Shown one piece after another: positions 1-11,097 of a stretch of DNA of 64,000 nucleotides. A program made the position numbers and the translations under genes. Under the pieces are notes generated by a model. The model ran no database searches. It was not told the origin of the DNA and worked only from the letters and a program-made list of their open reading frames with translations. Positions within the stretch are counted from its first letter, which is position 1. The number at the start of each line of letters is the position of its first letter. The stretch is taken from positions 14,389,001 to 14,453,000 of the forward strand of contig OX637332.1 in assembly GCA_951799405.1 (NCBI GenBank), written 5' to 3'. The DNA comes from Agapetus fuscipes. Lineage: Eukaryota > Arthropoda > Insecta > Trichoptera > Glossosomatidae.

Positions 1-290
1 AGGGTATCTTCCTCTTGATAGGTGATCCGCGTCTCCGTTGTATCTTCCCGGTAGGTACTGCGCTGTTAGCGAGATTTCCCATTGGCCTGCCAGAGTCAAC
101 AGATCTCGGGTAAGATTTAGGAGTGTTTTGGATCTGGTGCCCCCTTCCTTGCGGATGTAGGCGACTACTGTCTTGTTGTCTGATTGTACCAGAATTTCGG
201 AGCCAGAAAGGTCGTGCGCTGTGCGTTGCAGGGTTGTGAAAACAGCGAACAACTCTTTTCGTTTGGAGTGCCGCTTCTTTTGTTTGAACG
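1..290 (-). pseudogene. DIRS-like RNase H segment (partial)
   Basis: Reads on the minus strand as RKELFAVFTTL, then EILVQSDNKTVVAYIRKEGG, then a tail containing YLPGRYNGDADHLSRG, continuing off the left edge. The SDNKTVVAYI and DADHLSRG blocks are characteristic of the RNase H-like domain of DIRS elements. It lies directly downstream of the RT on the same strand. No start codon belongs to it; it is an internal part of a polyprotein. Confidence 0.7.
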
Positions 291-460
291 GTCCACTGTC
301 CTGACAGCATCAAGTCGTCCAGAGTTGCTCCCCAAGCTTAGTCTGACGCATCTGTTGTCAAGAAACGTTCGCAGGTTTCCCTGTGGATGGAACTTGATTC
401 GTTCGCATTCCCTATCCCCCACTCTATTACTTGTAAGCTGTCCTCGGTCATTTGTCATGA

Positions 461-1018
461 CCTTCTTGGTGACAGGTGCTTCAGTGGCCTGCTCGCTATC
501 TGCAATTGTCTGCAGTGGAGGCGACCATGAAGCTGGCAAAGTTTAGTCTTCCTAGGAGACTTTCCACCAGTTTTAAGGACCATTTTCGAGAAGTCAGTAT
601 TGCTCGAAGTGAGTGGCACAATGCCTCTTTCTTCCGGTAAGAAAGACCTTCTTGGTGACAGGTGCTTCAGTGGCCTGCTCGCTATCTGCAATTGTCTGCA
701 GTGGAGGCGACCATGAAGCTGGCAAAGTTTAGTCTTCCTAGGAGACTTTCCGCCAGTTTTAAGGACCATTTTCGAGAAGTCAGTATTGCTCGAAGTGAGT
801 GGCACAATGCCTCTTGCTTCCGGCAAGAAAGACCTTTTTGGTGACAGGTGCTTCAGTGGCCTGCTCGCTATCTGCAATTGTCTGCAGTGGAGGCGACCAT
901 GAAGCTGGCAAAGTTTAGTCTTCCTAGGAGACTTTCCGCCAGTTTTAAGGACCATTTTCGAGAAGTCAGTATTGCTCGAAGTGAGTGGCACAATGCCTCT
1001 TGCTTCCGGTAAGAAAGG
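461..1018 (-). repeat. Tandem array, 186 bp x 3, inside the DIRS-like RT
   Basis: The block beginning ccttcttggtgacagg recurs at 461, 647 and 833, each unit 186 bp with only a few substitutions. 186 is divisible by three, so reading frame is kept in each unit. The unit lies in the RT/RNase H linker (protein text SLRAILTSRKWSLKLAESLL). The long minus-strand open frame over this array is an out-of-frame translation of the repeat. Confidence 0.9.
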
Positions 1019-1140
1019 AATTTGCAATTGTTATGCGTGTCCCAAACGATTCCCAAGTACTCTAATTGTTGAGTGGGGAAGAGCACTGACTTCTGGAGAT
1101 TTACATACCACCCCAGAGATTGTAGGATATCTACTGCTAG

Positions 1141-1760
1141 ATGCGATTGCCGACGAAGATCGTCCTTGGATTGGTTCGCAAGGAGGAAGTCGTCGAGATA
1201 AACGATTGTCCGGATATCTCGTCGCAGCAGTAAGTAGTTGGGCTACCCAATTTGTGAGGGTTGCAAACATTCTGGGGGCAGATGAAAGGCCAAAGATGCG
1301 ATTGCCGACAAAGATCGTCCTTGGATTGGTTCGCAAGGAGGAAGTCGTCGAGATAAACGATTGTCCGGATATCTCGTCGCAGCAGTAAGTAGTTGGGCTA
1401 CCCAATTTATGAGGGTTGAAAACACTCTGGGGGCAGATGAAAGGCCAAAGATGCGATTGCCGACAAAGATCGTCCTTGGATTGGTTCGCAAGGAGGAAGT
1501 CGTCGAGATAAACGATTGTCCGGATATCTCGTCGCAGCAGTAAGTAGTTGGGCTACCCAATTTGTGAGGGTTGAAAACATTCTGGGGGCAGATGAAAGGC
1601 CAAAGATGCGATTGTCGACAAAGATCGTCCTTGGATTGGTTCGCAAGGAGGAAGTCGTCGAGATAAACGATTGTCCGGATATCTCGTCGCAGCAGAAAGT
1701 AGTTGGGCTACCCAATTTGTGAGGGTTGCAAACATTCTGGGGGCAGATGAAAGGCCAAAG
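1141..1760 (-). repeat. Tandem array, 155 bp x 4, repeating the RT catalytic YLDD block
   Basis: Starts at 1141, 1296, 1451 and 1606. Each unit carries the complement of TATCTCGACGAC, so the YLDD box occurs four times (1189-1200, 1344-1355, 1499-1510, 1654-1665). The 155-bp period is not a multiple of three, so each unit shifts frame and the polyprotein cannot be read through. Confidence 0.9.
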
Positions 1761-2005
1761 GGCAGACTTGTCATCTGAAGTAATTCTCCTCGATAGACCA
1801 GTCGCAAAAATCTCCGATGTGCTATTGGGAAATGAAAGTAAGCTTGCGATAGGTCTATTTTCGACAACCAATCGTTTGGCTGCAGAAACTCTGACACTTT
1901 GTAGTGGCTATGAGTTTGAACGGAGCCGGGTCTAGGAAGAAGTTTTAACGATTTCAGGTTGAAAATTATTCTCGGGGAATCGTCCGATTTGAGTGTTAGG
2001 AACAT
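1553..2005 (-). pseudogene. DIRS-like reverse transcriptase palm fragment
   Basis: A minus-strand open frame contains, in order, [50 protein letters not shown] and [12 protein letters not shown]. These are RT motifs with the aspartate of motif A in KIDLSQAYF. The YLDD motif C follows in a different frame because of the 155-bp array. It is non-functional as it stands. Confidence 0.75.
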
Positions 2006-2273
2006 TTTTGATAAGAAACTCTGACACTTTGTAGTGGCTTATGAGTTTGAACGGAGCCGGGTCTAGGAAGAAGTTTTAACGATTTTGGTTGAAAATCATT
2101 CTCGGGGAATCGTCCGATTTGAGTGTTAGGAACATTTTTGATAAGAAACTCTGACACTTTGTAGTGGCTTATGAGTTCGAACGGAGCCGGGTCTAGGAAG
2201 AAGTTTTAACGATTTTGGTTGAAAATCATTCTCGGGGAATCGTCCGATTTGAGTGTTAGGAACATTTTTGATA
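1884..2273 (-). repeat. Tandem array, 130 bp x 3, upstream part of the DIRS-like RT
   Basis: agaaactctgacactttgta recurs at 1884, 2014 and 2144; units are near identical over 130 bp. The repeated stretch codes for the [19 protein letters not shown] region of the RT. The period breaks the frame. Confidence 0.9.
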
Positions 2274-2967
2274 AGAAGCTGGGAGATGACTCCGCTGCCT
2301 CTATAACTCCGGATTCGGTCATTTCCTTTATTTGAGAGTCCATTTCGGGTGAAGGACTCGTCTGGTATAGCATTAAGTGGCTCCCTCTGGGAAACCAGAT
2401 AATCTATCCTTGGGTCCAAGACAACCCTGAGCCGTTTCTGACGCCGCGGCGGTGAACCTGATTCCGAAGTGTCATATCCGCATTTTTACATCCACACATT
2501 GAGATATATACTATAGAGTCGCAACCATCATACAATCAGGAAAAAAATGTCAAGCCGAAGTCCGTTGGAAACGTTTTAATGCAGATGCAAGGAGACAATC
2601 AGTTTTTATCCAGCTTCTGCATCGAATAACGCGCACTGTACTCTCAGGTTAAAACGAGATAGCAATAATTTTAGCAAACACATGGCAGACTTCAAACACG
2701 ACAAAAAGGGCTGGATGTCATAATTCTCTGATATAAAATTCCCCTACAGTAATACTATTAAAAATGAATGTCAGATTAAAATGAAATGTAACTTTAGTCC
2801 TTTACTTTTAAAAATAATATGAGCAAGTCTTCAACCAGCAACCCGGCAGTATACAACCTTATTGTCGGTGTCAAATGTGTAACATTAATTAAAATATATT
2901 TAAGAAAAACTATTTTTTTTTTTCAAAAATAAATTGTTTTAATAATTAATCTGTGCTAGTATGTTGT

Positions 2968-2968
<1 letters not shown>

Positions 2969-3009
<41 letters not shown>
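2969..3009. repeat. Poly-T tract (41 bp)
   Basis: An uninterrupted run of T. It could be the poly-A tail of a retroposed sequence on the minus strand, but nothing recognisable abuts it. Confidence 0.85.
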
Positions 3010-3382
3010 CATTTGTGCATGTTGTAAAATTGATCAAGTTCACAAACAATGGTGTTTGAAAACTCCAATCACAATATTTAGACATTTATGGCAATATGTA
3101 TTACCACCTGTCACGTCCGTTCGCTGTGTAAGTCTGCGTGAGACTGACGAGCCTCAAAATCGGGTTTTTCTCGAGTACGACTTTTGACTTACTACAGGGT
3201 GCTACGTGTTTCGAGCAACGTTACGTCTCTAGTATATATACCTCAATGCATCCACATCACCTGAATCCTGTGAGATTTCGGCGGGAGGTGGCCCTTTTTT
3301 GTTATCACAACTCATAACACTGATTTTGATGTTATCTAAAGTAAAAACTCCGTTAAAATAACGAAAAACGTTTTTCGTAAAT

Positions 3383-3431
3383 GCGTGGCATACCCACAAA
3401 AATACATTATATTTTTGTAGGTATGCCACGC
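3383..3431. repeat. Short inverted repeat / hairpin
   Basis: gcgtggcatacccacaaaaa is mirrored after a short loop by tttttgtaggtatgccacgc. About 20-bp arms with one or two mismatches. Confidence 0.8.
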
Positions 3432-4734
3432 TTATACACTTTTAAACACCACAATTTCGCCTGTTTTAGTTTTTAATTGTTCACAGGGACACAAGATGGT
3501 AAAATAACACTCTTTTTTAAATGTTTTTGCCCAGGAATATTGTCAATTCACTCAAATTTTCGAAGGTGAATTCAACTGACATGTGACCACAAGGGAAAAA
3601 TGACGCTTTATGACAAATGGCGACCGGGTTATGGGGGAACTGGAAATAGGGAAACAGGAAATGGGGAAAAAGCGACCATAGAGTAGAAAAGTGCCTAAAG
3701 TGTAAAAAAGTGCAAATCAAAGACCCAGGAATAGACTAAAAAAACCACATAAAAGGGAAAAAGTGATTGTTTCTCTCATAATATGGACTCCAGACATCTC
3801 TCAGAACACATAATATAGATACTAATATACTCTAGCAATGTTCATTTCCACAGTAGTGCTGGATCAAATAACAAATAATATCTACACGGTGTAATGATTA
3901 CTTATATTTGTTTACTCTCGCGGTCTGTGCCCCCCCGCCCCGCTGCCCGTGCTTCCTCTCGCCCCGCTCCTCGGCGTGCCTGTCACGTGGTAAAGCTGCG
4001 CGCGCAACCCCAACGCTCCAACAGCTGGTTGGTAGGACGGAATGGCGGGTGACCTGGAAAAAGCGTTGACACACGGCGGCGCGGGAGTTGAAAAGAAAAT
4101 ATTGTATCGCCGGTAATTTGGATAGATTTTACCTGTTCCGTGTTAAATACGACAAAACAGCGTTAAATGCAGTTTCCTCCTCGTTGAATTCAGTAAGCAA
4201 TAAACTTTACGGGCAAACCGACCGCGGGGGAAAGAGGCTATTGTAACCTCAAAATAAATAATGGCAATTGTGTTTAAGATAAGTTAATTTGTTCTGCTTT
4301 ACCAATAAAGTGACGTTAAACTAATGTACATTGTTTTCATAGTAATTAAGTGCATCTGCCCACTGTGACTTTAACATTTGAAAAGTGTGTTATAAGATTC
4401 ATAATTCCACGAAAAAGTTGTGCTCTCAGAACTGCACCTCGAGGCTAGAGATAATAGAAAAAGTATGTCAAAAGTGCAATGGATCTTAGTTCTTCGACAA
4501 TAGTTTTGCTCCCGAATACAAAAGAAGTGTCATCTGAACATTACTGATATAATCTGTGTGTACAAGGCTCAAACTAATCTCGTGTGCACACATACTTTCT
4601 GATCAGTCGTCTTGCTCCAATAAGTTAAGTGAGAAGTCGAAGTATTGTAGATAATTTATTTGAAGGATCCCATACAATAATAACGGGATGAGCCTGAGCT
4701 ACTATACATCCAACCCTGTCAACTTTCAATAAGT

Positions 4735-4965
4735 AAAACACCATAGACTCAACGCCCAAAGGAGAGTATGGTCCGCTTCACCGACTGAACGAGCCACCGG
4801 GAACGAGAGAGAGAGACCCCAGCCGGGAGTCACCAACAGCTGGCGCCCATCGTCAGCCCCCGGAGTAACCAGAAAGACCGTGATATATTGGCGCTCAAAT
4901 CTGGGGCCATAGAAGAACGTCGTTACAACTTGGCGCCCAACGTGAGCCAGCGAAAGGTAACAGAA
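4735..4965 (+). repeat. Possible LTR-retroelement leader remnants with PBS-like sites
   Basis: Two TGGCGCCCA-type sites occur, at about 4842 (ctggcgcccatcgtcagc) and 4930 (ttggcgcccaacgtgagcc), each just after an aca/aac. That is the usual look of a primer-binding site after the CA end of an LTR. The intervening text is GC-rich, unlike its surroundings. No LTR pair, gag or pol is visible nearby, so this is a weak call. Confidence 0.3.
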
Positions 4966-5524
4966 ACAGTGTTACAACAAATCAACGCAAGTACTTGATC
5001 AGCTAGGAGACATCATTTGAAAATAGGTTTGCTTGAGAAAACCTAACAAAATTAAACCTTAGATTTGTATTTTTAAAACTACTACTGAAAAAAAAAAATT
5101 AAGATTTTAAACTACAGAAAGTTATTTTTCAAATAAGCTAATTTCGAAACAACCGGGTCTTTAGACAATTATAAATATTTAGACAATAAGAAGTATTTAG
5201 ACAATGATAAACATTTAGACAGTTAATATTTGAAGTGATCAAAAAATAGTACCTTTAATTTAACTTGGTTCTTACTATTTTATAAGTAGGTACTGATTTT
5301 TCAAAAAACAGTTTATTAAAGCCTTATAGGTAACATTTGTGACTTAAACCCTTGTATGCCGGGATTATTTTTAAATTTTTGGCTTATTTTTTTTTATTAT
5401 AATTTTGTGTCATGGATATTGTTATTTTTTTGCAAAAATAATATTGAGGTACTCCCAACAAAAAACAACATCCACAGAAGGATTAGATGTTAGGTTATAT
5501 CATCTCCTTGCGAATACAACTAGA

Positions 5525-6537
5525 TTAAAATAAAGCTATTTTTTGTTTAACGTAGTTTATTTTCACAATAATATTTAATATCTCGAGTACTTTCGACCTT
5601 CAATATTCAGGCCATTATCAAGAGTGATGTATAAAAAATTTTAAAATTATTAAGAACAAACCATAGATCAAAATTATATAAATTCAAATAAATAGGTAGG
5701 TATAGGTACAATAAATATGAACTTAATTAAAATTAAATACAACAGTCAAAAATTGAAAGAAAGAAAACATAAAATAATTATATAATAATTACAATAAATT
5801 AATTCAAACATCCGAGGGTCAAAAAATAAATAAAATAAAATAAAATATTTAAAGCACAAATAAAATTATTGAGTCAACACAAAAAGACAAATAACAATAA
5901 TAACAACAAAATGACAAAGAATAAAACCAAAATTAAGGGGATTGGGTTATGGCGGATTGCGGAGAGGAGCAATGAGCAGGGGGGAAGCTAGAGGGATTTG
6001 AATATTTACAATAGGGCCATTCTGCTTACATTTATGAATTTCAATTGTTTCTAGGGCATTTAGTTGCCTGTATTTACATTCCGAGTTCATTGCTCCTCTC
6101 CGCAATCCGCCATAACCCAATCCCCTTAATTTTGGTTTTATTCTTTGTCATTTTGTTGTTATTATTGTTATTTGTCTTTTTGTGTTGACTCAATAATTTT
6201 ATTTGTGCTTTAAATATTTTATTTTATTTTATTTATTTTTTGACCCTCGGATGTTTGAATTAATTTATTGTAATTATTATATAATTATTTTATGTTTTCT
6301 TTCTTTCAATTTTTGACTGTTGTATTTAATTTTAATTAAGTTCATATTTATTGTACCTATACCTACCTATTTATTTGAATTTATATAATTTTGATCTATG
6401 GTTTGTTCTTAATAATTTTAAAATTTTTTATACATCACTCTTGATAATGGCCTGAATATTGAAGGTCGAAAGTACTCGAGATATTAAATATTATTGTGAA
6501 AATAAACTACGTTAAACAAAAAATAGCTTTATTTTAA
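5525..6537. repeat. Long near-perfect palindrome, 450-bp arms, 112-bp spacer
   Basis: Bases 5525-5975 are the reverse complement of about 6088-6537, essentially without mismatches. The outer part of each arm contains cttgataatggcctgaat followed by ggtcgaaagtactcgag. That arrangement resembles the stem plus GAAA signature seen at Penelope-like termini elsewhere in this window. No protein is encoded; the arms are very AT-rich. Confidence 0.9.
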
Positions 6538-8620
6538 AAAAATGAATTTTCACTGTGTGAATACACAAACCCTACAAAATCTACAACTAGATTATTTTTT
6601 TTTTTTTTTTTTTTAAATTACTGCGCATGGAATAAGTAATAAGCTTTTCGTCAATATCATACATATAGGTAAACAAGTGAATGAGAAATTTAAGGGTCTT
6701 AATATTAATGGGATGTCATTTTGAATTGAAACAGTCACCAAAAGTGATCTATTATTGTATTAGTAAGGAGGTGATATGATAAAAAATAGGTAAAGCATTA
6801 GAATATGTTTAAAACTATAGATCAACAAAAAGCACTTTGGTTCATCTCATTCAAATTAAAGCTACCCAATACTTATTATAAATCACTTAACAATTAAAAT
6901 GGCATATCAGTAGATCACAGTGGTTATTAATGAAATTTTGAGACCAAGAATCATTAAAATTAATGAACTTCTAATGAGTTTCACAAAAATTTCAACCAAC
7001 TGACTTTTTGGAAGATTTTTGCCGATATTAAATAAAAACAAAGGAAATTGAACACACAAATAAAATAAAATAAACCACAAGTCAGACATGGTTTGTATAG
7101 AATTAGGATGTAAGAGTTTCATTTCCTATGATTTTCAACTGTCTGCAGTCAAAACCTTACTGTTCAATACATCAGTTGCAGTCTCAAATTTCAATGAACA
7201 TAAAATTCAAACTAAAAACACAAATAAAATAAACAGTCCATCCAACTATTGAGGACTATTATAAAAAAAACAAAACAAATATATATATATCTTCACATAT
7301 TCCAATTACATATAAACATTAGGGACACCTGTATAAAAAAAAAACCGTTTACGTTCACAGGTCGTGAGCAGTGTGGAGTACTAGAGGCACTGTTAAATAC
7401 GATGATTCAAAGCACCTCCAGTGAGCGTAAATGGCAACGCGATCTTCCATACTTAATGTAAACTGTTCTTTTTTTATACTAGAGGTACTGTATGTATTAC
7501 TGTGATATGATTGTTAAAAACCTATGTTTCTTATTCAGAAAACACACAATTTATCAATAAAGAACTACTTGTAATTATTATTAATGAGAATCAGACTTAG
7601 TGAAACAAAAATCAAAATGTCATAACAAGGAGAGAGCACAAGTTGCACCAGGGTACTTTCACTTGAGCATAAATACCCACAAGAAGAATACACCTTATGC
7701 ACTGTATATGTTAAGAGTCTACACTACTAAGAAAGCACCAGGTTTTGAACAACCATTAGAAAGAAGCCTTTGAGGTGAGTTGCACATTACAATATTAAGG
7801 ACTAATTACTACTTATAGATAACTCAAAATTTAGTTGGTTTCTAGGTTTGTGCAAGCCTGCAAATTTTACATTGACTGAGCACTTTTTTGCATCAAAACA
7901 CAAATTGAATAGGAATACCTCGATTAGCATGAATGTAAATCAAGTAGCATCACTTAAGAGTTCACTGAAAAGAGTATTGAGGTCATTTTTTATCGACAAA
8001 GCTAGATAAGAAATAAAGTGGAATAATCTAGGATGATCATATAACGAGATTGTTAAGATACTACTCAAGAATACACCAAATTTTATAAGAAAAATGTGAA
8101 ATACTGTTAACTGATGCCATATCAAAAAACATAACATGAAAACTTTGAGTGTGTTCATAACATTTCAAAAAACTAAAATTTTATTTTATTATTTTATGGA
8201 TCATTTCATATTTTAAAAGGAATGGTAATGGAAACCCTAAGGAATATTGAAGAATTTCTCTTCTTTGTAGATGTGGAACAATATTTTGTAGGTGAGACCA
8301 TCCTAGTTTCTCTTAAGTACAATTATTTCATTTTTATTCTTTATTTTCTGGGAAGAAACACTCCTCTGTCCCATCAGTTATTCTAACCAGCATGGAAACA
8401 ATTCGCCACGACGGTTGGAAGTCTACGTTTTCTATGTCGCCACTGAAAATCAAGAAGAAAACCAAGAAGTGAGTTAAAACAATGGAAATAATTTCAATTC
8501 AACAAACTGGTAGCAGCAGAATTATTATTTTAGTAGAGGTGTTTTTCATAATTGATTCACACGTGTCATTTTGATTATTGTTGTTGTCTTTCTTGAGTAA
8601 TATTTTGGTAACGAGTTAAT
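6538..8620. other. Stretch without recognisable genes
   Basis: AT-rich sequence with a T-run at about 6594-6614 and a few short open frames of low-complexity composition. I see no domain, repeat family member or RNA gene here. Confidence 0.5.
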
Positions 8621-8624
8621 AACC

Positions 8625-8850
8625 CATACTGTAAAAATTGGTTCACTCTGCCAATGACACCTCTGTTTCAGGAAAGGTCAGAAAATGTTGTAGGGTTTAT
8701 TTTCATTTAAGATTTGGGCTTTTTTTTTGGAAGTGCACATGCAACATGTGTAAGTGCCAACTTACACATGTCGGCTTGTGGGCATGCATTCAATATGAAT
8801 TTTAAAAGTTAGTACTTATTTACAACTTAGATCACAAATAAGAGATCTTG
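8625..8850 (+). repeat. LINE-A 3'-tail repeat, diverged copy
   Basis: Matches the family consensus in order: ggttcactctgccaatg, gtttcagg-aaggtcag, tttgggctttt, gcacatgcaacatgtgtaag, gtcggcttgtgggcatgcat, then acaacttagat. The 5' end is lost. Confidence 0.75.
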
Positions 8851-8967
8851 GATACTTACGACTCTTAAATTAATGGCCCAAAGGTCATGATGTGTGTTTG
8901 AAATAAAACAGAACCGACTCAATCTCCGCTTGGATTACTGAACAATAGCTTTGACGAGTTTACAAAT

Positions 8968-9226
8968 CGCTTCCCCAGTTCTTGTTTATCGTATACCTAC
9001 GCCAATCTTGTCAAATATGACTTTTTCATGCAGTTGTCTTATGAATCAAATTCTACACAATCTGAGCTAAGAAAAACCGTAAAACTCGATAATGTGAGAG
9101 TTCTTTTACATATTTTTTAAATAAATTTCTTGTTTTCATAAGATACATCGGTCCAGTACACATGCAAACATTGCTCATGTAAAATTTTCTCAATGGCGTA
9201 TACGATAAACAAGAACTAAGGCAGCG
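8968..9226. mobile_element. MITE-1 copy 1 (CGCT termini, 4-bp target duplication AAAT)
   Basis: The 259-bp element starts CGCTTCCCCAGTTCTTGTTT and ends with the inverted form of CGCTGCCTTAGTTCTTGTTT, giving terminal inverted repeats of roughly 30 bp. It is flanked by AAAT on both sides (8964-8967 and 9227-9230). No coding capacity. The same element occurs at 15032-15286. Confidence 0.9.
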
Positions 9227-9236
9227 AAATGTCATT

Positions 9237-9310
9237 GTGATTATCCTTTATTATATTATTGTCCTTCGTGGTCGTCAATCGCTTGGAGTTTCAATTTTCA
9301 AAATCAATAC
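9237..9310 (-). repeat. tRNA-derived SINE-3, 3' fragment
   Basis: The text from atcctttattatattattgt to caattttcaaaat matches the 3' part of the SINE at 22443-22625 (same orientation). The tRNA-like head is absent. Confidence 0.6.
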
Positions 9311-9513
9311 CATCACAGCAGATGAAACACACTCTCAATGTATAGCAAATCAAATTTTGTATATATGTTGCAAAGATGCAACCATCCGCGTATGTGTTTG
9401 AAAAATACAAACAGGAAATACACTCATACTTCTTTCAATATTTACAAAAAAATTTTTTTTTCTTATAACGTATTTAGTATAAGTAATTTTAATTTCTGAA
9501 AAAATAGTTATTT

Positions 9514-9633
9514 ATGCCACTGCCAAGTAATGATAGTCTTTTTAACACGAGTGCTAGTTTGTGCCATGAGGCGCAGCCGAATGGCACAATAGAAAGCACG
9601 AGTGTTACAAAGACTAATTACGTGCAGTGGCAT
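9514..9633. repeat. 120-bp hairpin element
   Basis: atgccactgc...taacacgagtgct...ttgtgccat is followed after about 13 bases by its reverse complement, ending gcagtggcat. Arms are about 53 bp with a few mismatches. Probably a small foldback MITE; no clear target duplication. Confidence 0.75.
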
Positions 9634-9805
9634 ACAATACTTTTTCTACGACCATGAGAGAATTAACAAAATAATGAATAATAGTCATTATAATGTACTC
9701 GTCCATTTGAAGTAATTAAAACCTTACCTTTGTCAAAACGTGTGATTTATCATTCCCTTCGATTATCTAATCTAACCTAAGTTGTAAAAATAAATTATAT
9801 TTAGG

Positions 9806-9990
9806 TTTCATATTGAAATCATGCCCACAAGCCGACACATATGTATAAGGTCGCGCTTTTACATCCTGCATATAAGCTTAAACATTCAAACCCAAAACTC
9901 AAATAAACATATGCCCTGCAGTTGTATTGGCAGGTGAACCAAATTTGTACAGCATAGGTGATCAACCTCATACTCACCAATTAACCAAGT
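9806..9990 (-). repeat. LINE-A 3'-tail repeat, diverged copy
   Basis: Antisense family landmarks in order: atgcccacaagccgacacat, gtcgcgcttttacat, caaacccaaaactcaaataaac, gccctgcag, gtgaacc, acagcat, cctcatactcacc. Confidence 0.7.
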
Positions 9991-11097
9991 AACTTTTTGA
10001 GTTTGTTTATTTTTTGCGGTGAAATTTTTTGTATTGTTTTCCTTTCAAGCCTTTTATTTTCCATTGAAAAAAGGAAAGCTTTATTTGGAGCAATCCGATA
10101 AATAAATTTGATAAATTTTAGCACTATTAACAATTTTTATTTGACTCTACACATAAAATATACTTATTTATTTTCATCTGAACAGGGCTGAAAGTCTCAT
10201 CACCACGGTAATTCCTACCTACCGAATATCACTAATATTGTATGAAGCCTAATCAGCTGATCGCTTGCGGCCATCTTGGATTGACAGGTCTTCATACCCC
10301 CATACAAGGTTGACATTTGAAATTAAAAAATGGTTCCAATTCTGACAATGCGCATGCGCACATGTTCATTTTAACACGGTTACCGGTTGCATAATGTAAC
10401 ATTATGCAACGGGTGTAGAAATGTATGGCATTGTGATTGCGTTAGCCGTTTTGTAATTAGTAAATTACCAAATGGGAGTAGAAAAAGTATTTTTTAAAAT
10501 GCCCCCTAATTTTTTTATAGGCCTCTTTTTGTTTATATTGAAATGTATTAACCCTTTGGCTGCGGCTGGCATGCATAGATGTCATGACGTAACTTGCATA
10601 CAGTGCGGCTGGCATCTATCCATGTCATCGAAGTTTAAAGCTTCCCCTGACATCGGTGTTCAAATTTTTCAAACTTTTTTGTTGCTTACATTATAGGTAC
10701 ACTAATAAAATCTCATATTATACATATTTTGAAAATATTCTTCCTCAAATATTTCGTCAGAACAGCTCGATCTCTCGTCCCGCGCGTGTGTACCAATGTT
10801 TATAAACAAAATCCAGGCAAGATAACTGTTTACGTTTTTTGTTTTTTGTAAAATAACTAATTTATTTTTCTCTTTAGTGACGAGTATTTAAGTGAGTACA
10901 AAAATTGTTTAAGACCTAATGGATATAAAATCTAGTTATAGAATGTGCGTATAATATATACTTTTAAGTAATATTATGTGATTTACTTGTTTTTACATAA
11001 AACAACAAGTAAAAACATGTGTTGAAAGTTTGTGATTTGTGTTCCTGGATAACTAATGAATATACTTTTTCATAAATTTTGAAGTTTCATCAAGTAA
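9991..11097. other. Stretch without recognisable genes
   Basis: Holds a perfect 25-bp palindrome at about 10387-10411 (gttgcataatg/cattatgcaac). It also holds a TTAACCCTTTGGCTGCGG string at about 10548 that resembles a piggyBac-type end, but no partner end was found for it. The short open frames look random. Confidence 0.4.

Larger units (their letters stand above)
1..2430 (-). mobile_element. DIRS-like tyrosine-recombinase retroelement, RT-RNase H part, degenerate and cut by the window edge
   Basis: Minus-strand translation gives a reverse transcriptase ([41 protein letters not shown]) followed by an RNase H-like segment (VQSDNKTVVAYIRKEGG, YLPGRYNGDADHLSRG), the order and motif style of DIRS/Ngaro elements. 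The recombinase expected after RNase H would lie beyond base 1. The copy is dead: coding is split among frames, and three tandem arrays (periods 186, 155 and 130 bp) interrupt the RT. Upstream of the RT, a fragment near 2126-2419 also reads in pieces. DIRS assignment is from motif recognition; no flanking split direct repeats are visible to confirm it. Confidence 0.75.
2431..4650. other. Stretch without recognisable genes
   Basis: No long open frame with recognisable content on either strand. It holds a 41-T run at 2969-3009, an inverted repeat at 3383-3431 and a GC-rich patch at about 3915-4085. A short frame at 2966-3187 is only the poly-T run translated as phenylalanine. Confidence 0.6.

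Noticed and set aside
455..1027. 190-codon minus-strand open frame with a 62-residue repeat (SFLPEARGIVPLTSSN...)
   Set aside because: It is an out-of-frame translation of the 186-bp tandem array in the DIRS-like RT; the RT text is in another frame.
2966..3187. 73-codon frame starting with polyphenylalanine
   Set aside because: Simply the poly-T run translated.
10548..10640. Second piggyBac end (TTAACCCTTTGGCTGCGG)
   Set aside because: No partner inverted end with TTAA was found; the 11098/12133 pair matches each other much better.
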